A stretch of DNA of 34,112 nucleotides from Acetobacteraceae bacterium (GTDB taxonomy: Bacteria > Pseudomonadota > Alphaproteobacteria > Acetobacterales > Acetobacteraceae): the NCBI GenBank assembly GCA_025055335.1, contig JANWXJ010000159.1, positions 1 through 34,112 of the forward strand. The letters run 5' to 3'. The position numbers and the translations under genes are program-made. Below, piece after piece: positions 17,596 to 24,888 of the stretch (its first letter is position 1; the number at the start of each line of letters is the position of its first letter). Below the pieces are notes generated by a model. The model made no database searches. It was not told where the DNA came from and worked only from the letters and a program-made list of their open reading frames with translations.

Positions 17596-19227
17596 TCAGG
17601 CCCCGAAGGCGCCGGGCCGGAAATCCATCGCGAAGGCCGGGCTGGCGCGCCAGCGCAGATCGCGCCGCTTGGCGGTGAAGGTCGCGTTCTGGTGCAGCAC
17701 GGTGTAGGCTGGATCCTCGCGCTCGGCGATCTCGAGCAGGCGGCGGAACACGGCACGGCGGCGGGCACGGTCGGTCGAGCTCTCGAGCTCCTCGCAGAGC
17801 CGGTTGAACTCCTCGTTCGTCCACTCGCCCACCTGCTGCTGCTGGCCGCGCGGGCCGTGCTGGTTGACGATGGAGGAGACCGGATCGTTGAAGGGTGCGC
17901 TGTTCGACCAGTCGCGGATCGCCCGCGGGCTCTCGCGCGAGAAGATCTGCGCCCAGTTCTCTACCATCTGGATCTGCACGTTCAGCCCCGCCGCGCGCCA
18001 CATCTCGACGAGGATCTGCGCGGTGGCGTTCTGGTTCGTGTAGTAGTTGTTGAGCAGGCGGTAGGGGATCGGATCGCCGCGGTAGCCCGCCTCGCGCAGC
18101 AGGCGGCGGGCCTCCGCCGGGTCGAAGCGCGGAACCTCCCAGTCGGCGATGAACATGTCGCCGTAGTATTCCCACTGCAGCCCGCGGGGGTCGCGGGTGC
18201 GGCCGGCCCACAGGGCGTCCACGATCGCCTGGCGGTCGATCGCATGCGTCAGCGCCCGCCGAACCCGCGGATCGCGCAGCTGGGGGTGGTTCTTGTCGAA
18301 CACCGTGATGCGGTGGTTGAGGATGGTGCCGCCCTGAACCTCGAAGGCGGGATTGCGCTCGATGCCGGCGATCTGGTCGGGCGGGATGTCGCAGGCGAAC
18401 TGGAACTGCCCCGACAGCAGGCCGTTGATCCGGGACGCCACCTCCGGCACCTCCACGAAGCGGATCTGCCGCAGCGGCGGGCGGCCGCCCCAGTACTCGT
18501 CATGCGCCACCAGGGTGAGCGAGACGTCCGGGCGGAACTCGGCCACCTTGTAGGGGCCGGTGGTGACGGGGCGGCGCGCCCAGTCGAGCCAGGTGGGAGC
18601 CTCGAGGAAGCCGCGGCGCGAGCAGATGTCGCTGCCGTAGCGGGCAAGGCGCCCTTCCATCGTCACGTCCGGCGTGCGGTTGACGAAGCGCACCCTGTAG
18701 CGGCCGACGGCCTCCACCCGCTCCAGCGCCGGCCAGATGCGCCGCGCCACCGCCGGCACCTCGGGCGGCAGCTCTCGCCCCTGCGGCCCCTGGCCCGGGA
18801 TGCGCGCGAACAGCGTGCCCTGGGCCTGCGCCTCGCCGGTGCCGAACATCCGCTCCGGGCCGAAGGAGAACACCACGTCCTCGGCCGTCATCTCGTCGCC
18901 GTTGTGGAACCGCACGCCCTCGCGCAGGTCGAGCTCGACCGTGCGCTCGTCGAGCCGCCGCCAGGCGGTGGCGAGCCCCGGCACGCTCTCGAGGTTGCCC
19001 TGCCAGTTGCGGCCGATCAGCCCCTCCCACAAGGAGGTGTAGAACACGCGTTCGCCCACATTCGACTGTTCGCGCAGCACCTCGAGGGTGTTGGAGTTGA
19101 CCACCTTCTGCACCGCGATGGTGACGGAGGGCCGCTGGTCGGCCTGGGCGATGGCGAAGCGCGGCAGCGCCGGGGCGGTGGCGAGGGCGGCGGAGCCGCC
19201 GAGCAGGGTGCGGCGGGGCGTCGTCAT
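17596..19227 (-). CDS. ABC transporter substrate-binding protein, family 5 (paralog 3; first gene of operon)
   Basis: MTTPRRTLLGGSAALATAPALPRFAIAQADQRPSVTIAVQKVVNSNTLEVLREQSNVG; MTAEDVVFSFGPERMFG; FDPAEARRLLREAGYRGDPIPYRLLNNYYTNQ. Confidence 0.94.
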   Translation of the reverse strand: MTTPRRTLLGGSAALATAPALPRFAIAQADQRPSVTIAVQKVVNSNTLEVLREQSNVGERVFYTSLWEGLIGRNWQGNLESVPGLATAWRRLDERTVELDLREGVRFHNGDEMTAEDVVFSFGPERMFGTGEAQAQGTLFARIPGQGPQGRELPPEVPAVARRIWPALERVEAVGRYRVRFVNRTPDVTMEGRLARYGSDICSRRGFLEAPTWLDWARRPVTTGPYKVAEFRPDVSLTLVAHDEYWGGRPPLRQIRFVEVPEVASRINGLLSGQFQFACDIPPDQIAGIERNPAFEVQGGTILNHRITVFDKNHPQLRDPRVRRALTHAIDRQAIVDALWAGRTRDPRGLQWEYYGDMFIADWEVPRFDPAEARRLLREAGYRGDPIPYRLLNNYYTNQNATAQILVEMWRAAGLNVQIQMVENWAQIFSRESPRAIRDWSNSAPFNDPVSSIVNQHGPRGQQQQVGEWTNEEFNRLCEELESSTDRARRRAVFRRLLEIAEREDPAYTVLHQNATFTAKRRDLRWRASPAFAMDFRPGAFGA

Positions 19228-19254
19228 GGCGTGTGTCCTCGTCAGCGGTCCATC

Positions 19255-19287
19255 CCGCGCCGGCCCGGCACGAGGCCGCGCCGGCCC
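19255..19287. repeat. Perfect 12-bp direct repeat CCGCGCCGGCCC, 21-bp spacing, upstream of the ABC operon
   Basis: Copies at 19255-19266 and 19276-19287; 28-60 bp upstream of the first SBP start codon. Confidence 0.75.
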
Positions 19288-19300
19288 ATCGGGGCGGGAT

Positions 19301-19337
19301 TGCCGCCGGTCGGGGCACCAAGGCACGACCGGCGGCA
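19301..19337. repeat. Perfect 12-bp-arm inverted repeat (TGCCGCCGGTCG - 13 nt - CGACCGGCGGCA) between murJ and the ABC operon
   Basis: Arms 19301-19312 and 19326-19337 are exact reverse complements. About 97 bp downstream of the murJ stop and 74 bp upstream of the SBP start. Confidence 0.85.
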
Positions 19338-19433
19338 CACGCTCACCGCTCCCTGGCGCAGGGATAGCGGAGGGATCTGACAGGGGCGTGACGGCAGCGT
19401 TGGGCTTGGATGACGATGCGGGCGGAAAGCGCG

Positions 19434-20972
19434 CTACGCCGCCCGCCGCCGCGGCCGCGCGATCTGCCGCAGGTCGAACCCGCCCGAGGCCTGCGCCGCC
19501 CCGAAATACAGAACCATCCCGACCGCGACGATCGCCCCGGCCAGCCCCACGCGCGCGAGTGTCCCCTCCGGCGCCGGCAGGAGCCACAGCAGCAGCAGGA
19601 TGCCCGCGGCCATCGCCGCTGTGCTGCCCGCAAGCCTCGGCAGCGCCCGCCGCAGCCGCCGGTCGGGCCGCCACCGCCCGCGCCGGGCCAGCACACCGGC
19701 CAGCAGCGCCGCATTGGCCCAGGCGGCGAGCGAGGTGGCGAGCGCGATGCCGACATGCCCTATCAGCGGAGCGAGCGTGAGGTTCAGCGCGAGATTGAGC
19801 GCCACCGTGGCAAGCCCGATCTTCACCGGCGTCGAGAGATCCCCGCGCGCGAAGAACCCCGGGGCCAGCGCCTTCACCAGTACGAAGGCCGGCAGGCCCG
19901 CGGCATAGGCAACAAGCGCGGCGGCCGTGGCGGCGGTGGCCTCCGGCCCGAAGGCGCCGCGTTCGAACAGGGCGGCGATGATCGGCCCCGCCGCCACCCC
20001 GAGCGCCGCGGCCGCCGGCAGCGAGAGGGCCAGCGCCACCTCGAGCGCCCGGTTCTGCGTCCGATGCGCCGACAGCGGCCGGCCGAGCCGTATCTCGCGC
20101 GCGAGCAGCGGCAGCATCGCCGTGCCGATCGCCGCCCCCACCACGCCGAGCGGCAGCTGCGCCACCCTGTCGGCGTAATACAGGAAGGAGACGGCCCCCG
20201 CCGGCAGGGTGGAGGCGATGATGACGTCTATCGCGAGGTTGAGCTGGGTGACGCCGGCGCCCAGCACGCCGGGCACCATGCGCTTCAGGATCGCCACCAC
20301 CTCCGGCGGGAAGGAGGGGCGGCGGAACAGGTTCAGCGCCATCCCCGCCTGCCGCGCCGCCACCCACACCAGCGCGAGCTGCGCCACCCCGGCCGCGAAC
20401 ACCCCCCAGGAGAGAGCGTGGCCCGCGGTGGCGACGAAGGGCGTGAGGCCAAGCAGCGCCGCCATCAGCAGCAGGTTGAACAGCACCGGCGCGGCGGCGG
20501 CGGCGGCGAAGCGGTCGAGCCCGTTCAGCACGCCGGAGACCAGCGCGGCAAGGCAGATCAGCCAGAGATAGGGAAAGGTGATCCGCGTCATCTCGACGGC
20601 CAGCCGGTAGCGCTCGGGGTCGTTGAGGAAGCCGGGCGCGATCGCGGCGATCACCCAGTCCATCAGCAGCAGCCCGGCCAGCACCAGCACCGCGAGCCAG
20701 AGCGACAGCAGCGAGGCCATGCGCTCGGCCAGCGCCTGGGCGCGGGCGCGGCCCTCGGCGGCGAGCGTGCCGGCGAAGGCCGGCACGAAGGCGGCGTTGA
20801 AGGCGCCTTCCCCGAACAGCCGGCGGAACAGGTTCGGCAGCTTGAGGGCGACGAAGAACGCATCCGCCACCGGCCCCGCGCCGAGGCGCGAGGCGATCAG
20901 CATGTCGCGGGCGAAGCCGAGGATCCGGCTCGCCATCGTCCAGGTGCCGACGGTGGCGATCGCCCTCAGCAT
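19434..20972 (-). CDS. murJ: Lipid II flippase MurJ (MviN)
   Basis: MLRAIATVGTWTMASRILGFARDMLIASRLGAGPVADAFFVALKLPNLFRRLFGEGAFNAAFVPAFA; polytopic, 512 aa. Confidence 0.96.
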   Translation of the reverse strand: MLRAIATVGTWTMASRILGFARDMLIASRLGAGPVADAFFVALKLPNLFRRLFGEGAFNAAFVPAFAGTLAAEGRARAQALAERMASLLSLWLAVLVLAGLLLMDWVIAAIAPGFLNDPERYRLAVEMTRITFPYLWLICLAALVSGVLNGLDRFAAAAAAPVLFNLLLMAALLGLTPFVATAGHALSWGVFAAGVAQLALVWVAARQAGMALNLFRRPSFPPEVVAILKRMVPGVLGAGVTQLNLAIDVIIASTLPAGAVSFLYYADRVAQLPLGVVGAAIGTAMLPLLAREIRLGRPLSAHRTQNRALEVALALSLPAAAALGVAAGPIIAALFERGAFGPEATAATAAALVAYAAGLPAFVLVKALAPGFFARGDLSTPVKIGLATVALNLALNLTLAPLIGHVGIALATSLAAWANAALLAGVLARRGRWRPDRRLRRALPRLAGSTAAMAAGILLLLWLLPAPEGTLARVGLAGAIVAVGMVLYFGAAQASGGFDLRQIARPRRRAA

Positions 20973-20991
20973 CGCGGGCCTGGGCTGCGGC

Positions 20992-21495
20992 TCAGGCGTT
21001 GGCGGCCGGCTGCGCGCCCGTCTGCCCGCGGCGGGACTGCCACAGCGCCGCGAAGTCGATCGGCGTCAGCATGATCGGGGGGAAGCCGCCGTCGCGCGTC
21101 ATGTCGGCCAGGATGTTGCGGGCGAAGGGGAACAACAGGCGCGGGCATTCCACGAGCAGTACCGGCTCGACCATCTCCTCCGGCACGTTCAGGGTGAAGA
21201 TGCCGCAGTAGAGCAGTTCGGCGATGAAGGCCGGGCTGTTGTCCTTCGGCACGCGGGCGTCGGCGCGGAGCTGCAGCGCCACCTCGAAGATGTTCTCGCC
21301 CTCCTGGATGCGCCGGGCGTTGACGTCGAGCGAGAGGTCCACCCGCGGGTTCTCGCGCAGTGTCGCGAAGATCTCGGGCGCGTTCGGCACCTCGAAGGAG
21401 AGGTCCTTGATGTACTGGATGTTGATCAGCAGCGGCGGCTGCTGCGGCGCGCCGTTGCCGGGATTGGCGGGGGCGGGGGGATTGGTCTGCGACAT
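20992..21495 (-). CDS. secB: Protein-export chaperone SecB
   Basis: LLINIQYIKDLSFEVPNAPEIFATLRENPRVDLSLDVNARRI; VECPRLLFPFARNILADMTRDGGFPPIMLTPIDFAALW. Confidence 0.97.
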   Translation of the reverse strand: MSQTNPPAPANPGNGAPQQPPLLINIQYIKDLSFEVPNAPEIFATLRENPRVDLSLDVNARRIQEGENIFEVALQLRADARVPKDNSPAFIAELLYCGIFTLNVPEEMVEPVLLVECPRLLFPFARNILADMTRDGGFPPIMLTPIDFAALWQSRRGQTGAQPAANA

Positions 21496-21570
21496 CGGTC
21501 GGGTTCCTCGGGGTGGCGCGGCCGGTAGCACGCGGCGGGCGGCGGGGCGAGGGGGGGGCGCACCCATCCC

Positions 21571-22131
21571 TCACCCGTGCCGCCACGCCACCTCCTCCGG
21601 CGCCGGCGCGGTGATGTCGCAGCGCAGCCACGCGCCGTTCGTCACGCTCTGCCCCGTCATCGCCAGGATGAACCCCCAGTGGGAGACGACGAGCGTCTCC
21701 TCCCAGTCCGGCAGCCGCGCCATCTCGGCCCGGAATGCGGCGGCGCGGCGGATCACGTGGTGCTCCGGCTCCTCCTCGCCCGGCCACCACACCTCGGGCA
21801 GGTGGTCGAGCGCGTGTTCGGGGAAGCGCCGCCTCAGATCGCTCGCGGGGCTGCCGATGTCGCAGGAGAAGGCGTAGCGCTCGCGCACCAGCGGCTGCAC
21901 ATGCACGGGCAGCCCGAGGCGCCGCGCGATCGGCGCGGCCGTCTGCAGGGCGCGGGTGTAGGGGCTCGCCACGATGCGGCGGATCGGCGCCAGCGCCGGC
22001 AGTTCCTCCGCCGCGCGCTCGGCCTGGGCGTGGCCGAGCGGCGTCAGCTCCGGGTCGGGGATGCCGGGATCGCGCCGGGTTGCCGAGAAATGCAGGTTGA
22101 ACACGCTCTGGCCGTGGCGGAGCAGGATCAT
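21571..22131 (-). CDS. Histidine phosphatase (phosphoglycerate mutase-like) family protein
   Basis: MILLRHGQSVFNLHFSATRRDPGIPDPELTPLGHAQAERAAEEL; RRIVASPYTRALQTA; VVSHWGFILAMTG. Confidence 0.92.
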   Translation of the reverse strand: MILLRHGQSVFNLHFSATRRDPGIPDPELTPLGHAQAERAAEELPALAPIRRIVASPYTRALQTAAPIARRLGLPVHVQPLVRERYAFSCDIGSPASDLRRRFPEHALDHLPEVWWPGEEEPEHHVIRRAAAFRAEMARLPDWEETLVVSHWGFILAMTGQSVTNGAWLRCDITAPAPEEVAWRHG

Positions 22132-22187
22132 GCGGGGGCCTCCGGCGGCAGAGGTGGCGCGCCGCGCCGCGCCCGGCAAGCGGCCTT

Positions 22188-22209
22188 CCCGCAACGACGC
22201 GGTTGCGGG
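22188..22209. promoter_or_regulatory. Perfect 8-bp-arm palindrome CCCGCAAC-gacgcg-GTTGCGGG in the divergent histidine phosphatase / tim44-domain promoter region
   Basis: Exact reverse complement arms 22188-22195 / 22202-22209, 45 bp upstream of the + strand start. Confidence 0.5.
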
Positions 22210-22253
22210 CGGGGGGGCGAGGGCCTAGGTATGGGCCCTCAAGGAGACCTGCG

Positions 22254-22916
22254 ATGTCCGGCGGCTTCCCCGTCGATCTGATCCTCTTCGCGATGGTCGC
22301 GGCATTCCTGGTGCTGCGGCTGCGCAGCGTGCTCGGCCGCCGCACCGGCTTCGAGCGCCCGCCGCGGCCGGAAGCCGCCGCCGGCGCCTCGCCCCGCGCG
22401 CTCGAGCCGGAGCCTGCCCCCGCCGCCATCGCCGGGCAGGCGCGGCAGATCGTGCCCGACCCCCGCTCCCCCGCCGGCCGGGCGCTCGCCCGCATCCGCG
22501 AGACCGATCCCTCCTTCGACCCCTCGGCCTTCCTGGCGGGCGCCGAGACCGCCTTCCGCATGATCGTCGAGGCCTTCGCCAAGGGCGACCGCGAGACGCT
22601 CCGCATGCTGCTGTCGGAGGACACCTATGCCGGCTTCGAGCACGCGATCGCCGAGCGCGAGCGCGCCGGCCACCGCCAGCGCACCGAGATCCGGGCGGTG
22701 ACGGAGGCGGCGATCGAGGCGGCGGATCTGCGCGGCACCATCGCCGACGTGACGGTGCGCTTCGTCTCCGACCAGGTGAACGTCACCACCGATGCCGCCG
22801 GCCAGCCGGTGGCCGGCACCGATGCCGTGACGGAACTCGTGGACATCTGGACCTTCCAGCGCGACCTGCGCTCGGAGGATCCGACATGGCGGCTGGTCGC
22901 CACCGCGACCGGCTGA
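22254..22916 (+). CDS. Tim44/TimA domain-containing membrane-anchored protein
   Basis: N-terminal TM FPVDLILFAMVAAFLVLRLRSVLGRRTGFE; FLAGAETAFRMIVEAFAKGDRETLRMLLSEDTYAGFEHAI; upstream of mltA. Confidence 0.9.
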   Translation: MSGGFPVDLILFAMVAAFLVLRLRSVLGRRTGFERPPRPEAAAGASPRALEPEPAPAAIAGQARQIVPDPRSPAGRALARIRETDPSFDPSAFLAGAETAFRMIVEAFAKGDRETLRMLLSEDTYAGFEHAIAERERAGHRQRTEIRAVTEAAIEAADLRGTIADVTVRFVSDQVNVTTDAAGQPVAGTDAVTELVDIWTFQRDLRSEDPTWRLVATATG

Positions 22917-24070
22917 TCCGACCGCCCGCGCCCGCGGGCCTGCTGTTGGCCGCCCTGCTTGCCCTCTTGTCGCCGGGCCTTGCCGCCGGGCAGGCGCCGC
23001 CGGGGCCGACGCTGCACGTCTCCGCCCTGCCCGGCTGGGCCGAGGACCAGCACGCCGTCGCACTCGCGGCGTTCCTCCGCGGCTGCGAGGCGCTGGCCCG
23101 CCCCCCCGCCGCCCTGGAGGCCGCAGCCGAGATGCCGGCCGGGCTTGCCCCCCTCTGCGCCGAGGCGGCGCGGCTGCCGCCGCAGCAGGACGCCGCCGCC
23201 CGCCGCTTCTTCGAGACGCGCTTCGCCCCCGCCCCCGCCGGCCGCGGCCTGATGACCGGCTATTTCGAGCCGGAACTGCGCGGCGCCCGCGCCCCGGCCC
23301 CGGGCTTCCCCGCCCCGCTCCGCCCGCGCCCGGCGGATTTCGTGGAACTGAACCCCACCGCCCCGACCGCGGCCGAACGCGGCATTGGCCGCCGCCTCGG
23401 CGACCGCATCGAACCCTACCCCGACCGCGCCGGCATCGAGGCCGGGGCGCTCGACGGGGTCGCCCCGCCCTTCCTGTGGCTGGCCGATCCGGTGGACAAG
23501 TTCTTCCTGCAGATCCAGGGCTCCGGCCGGGTGGTGCTGCCCGACGGCGCGGTGCTCCGCGTCGGCTATGCGGGGCAGAACGGGCATCCCTACCTGCCGG
23601 TCGGGCGGCTTCTCATCGAACGCGGCGCGATCCCGCGCGAGCGCATGTCCATGCAGGCGATCCGCGCCTGGCTTGCCGCCGCCCCGCCCGAGGAGGCGGC
23701 GGCGCTGCTCTCCGCCAACCCCTCCTACGTGTTCTTCCGCCTGATCGAGGGGCTGTCGGCCGAGGACGGCCCGATCGGCACCCTCGGCGCGCCGCTCACC
23801 CCCGGCCGGTCGCTCGCGGTGGACCGGGCGCTGATCCCGCTCGGCCTGCCGGTGTGGGTGGAAACCCGCGATCCGCTGGACGGCCGGCCGCTGCGCCGGC
23901 TGATGGTCGCGCAGGACACGGGCGGGGCGATCCGCGGCCCCGGCCGCGGCGACTGGTTCTGGGGCTGGGGCGCCTTGGCCGAGGAGCGTGCGGGCCGCAT
24001 GCGCGAACCCGCGGCGCTGACGGTGCTGCTGCCCCGCCCGCCGCCGCAGGAAACCGCCGAGGCGCGCTGA
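22886..24070 (+). CDS. mltA: Membrane-bound lytic murein transglycosylase A
   Basis: LMTGYFEPELRGARAP, VDKFFLQIQGSGRVVLPDG, NPSYVFFR, LMVAQDTGGAIRGPGRGDWFWGWG (3D domain). Confidence 0.94.
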   Translation: MAAGRHRDRLIRPPAPAGLLLAALLALLSPGLAAGQAPPGPTLHVSALPGWAEDQHAVALAAFLRGCEALARPPAALEAAAEMPAGLAPLCAEAARLPPQQDAAARRFFETRFAPAPAGRGLMTGYFEPELRGARAPAPGFPAPLRPRPADFVELNPTAPTAAERGIGRRLGDRIEPYPDRAGIEAGALDGVAPPFLWLADPVDKFFLQIQGSGRVVLPDGAVLRVGYAGQNGHPYLPVGRLLIERGAIPRERMSMQAIRAWLAAAPPEEAAALLSANPSYVFFRLIEGLSAEDGPIGTLGAPLTPGRSLAVDRALIPLGLPVWVETRDPLDGRPLRRLMVAQDTGGAIRGPGRGDWFWGWGALAEERAGRMREPAALTVLLPRPPPQETAEAR

Positions 24071-24113
24071 ACCGCCGCTTCCGGCCCGCGCCCCCCGCCC
24101 CTATCTTGCCGCC

Positions 24114-24884
24114 ATGCCGGAACCCCGCCCGCGCGTCGCGCTCTTCGTCACCTGCCTTGTGGACCTGTTCCGCCCGACCGTGGGCTTCGCCGCCATCCGG
24201 CTGCTCGAGCAGGCCGGCTGCGAGGTGGCGGTGCCCATGGCGCAGACCTGCTGCGGCCAGCCCGCCTTCAACAGCGGCGACCGCGCGACCGCGCGCGACC
24301 TCGCCCGCCGCGTGGTGGACGCCTTCCTGCCCTACGACTTCACCGTGGTGCCCTCGGGCTCCTGCGGCGGCATGATCGCCCGCCATATCCCGACGCTGTT
24401 CGAGGACGATCCCGCCTATCGCGGCAAGGCGGAGCGCCTTGCGGCCAAGACGCATGAGCTCGTCTCCTTCCTGCGCGACGTGCGGGGGATGGAGCGCGTG
24501 GAGGCCGCCTATCACGGCACCGCCACCTACCACGATTCCTGCTCCGGCCTGCGCGAGATGGGGGTGAAGGCGCAGCCGCGCGCGCTGCTTGCCAGCGTCG
24601 CCGGGCTCTCGCTTGTCGAGATGGCCGAACCCGAGACCTGCTGCGGCTTCGGCGGCACCTTCTGCGTGAAATACCCCGAGATCAGCCTGCGCATGGCAAG
24701 CGACAAGACGAAGGACATCGCCTCGACCGGGGCCGACACGCTGCTGGCCGGGGACATGGGGTGCCTCCTCAACATCGCCGGGCGCCTGAGGCGCGAAGGC
24801 AGCACGGTGAGGGTGCGGCACGTCGCGGAGGTGCTGGCCGGCATGACGGACAGCGTGCCGCCGATCGGCGCGGCGCGGGAGTGA
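24114..24884 (+). CDS. lutA: Lactate utilization Fe-S oxidoreductase LutA/YkgE
   Basis: VALFVTCLVDLFRPTVGFAAIRLLEQAGCEVAVPMAQTCCGQPAFNSGD and ETCCGFGGTFCVKYPEIS. Confidence 0.95.
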   Translation: MPEPRPRVALFVTCLVDLFRPTVGFAAIRLLEQAGCEVAVPMAQTCCGQPAFNSGDRATARDLARRVVDAFLPYDFTVVPSGSCGGMIARHIPTLFEDDPAYRGKAERLAAKTHELVSFLRDVRGMERVEAAYHGTATYHDSCSGLREMGVKAQPRALLASVAGLSLVEMAEPETCCGFGGTFCVKYPEISLRMASDKTKDIASTGADTLLAGDMGCLLNIAGRLRREGSTVRVRHVAEVLAGMTDSVPPIGAARE

Positions 24885-24888
24885 CGCG

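Noticed and set aside
17419-19380. 653-aa plus-strand ORF (and similar antisense ORFs at 14522-16066, 15906-17678, 9385-11754)
   Set aside because: Mirror ORFs of the SBP/ABC genes. Mutual similarity among them reflects the paralogous SBPs on the other strand, not a real antisense gene family.
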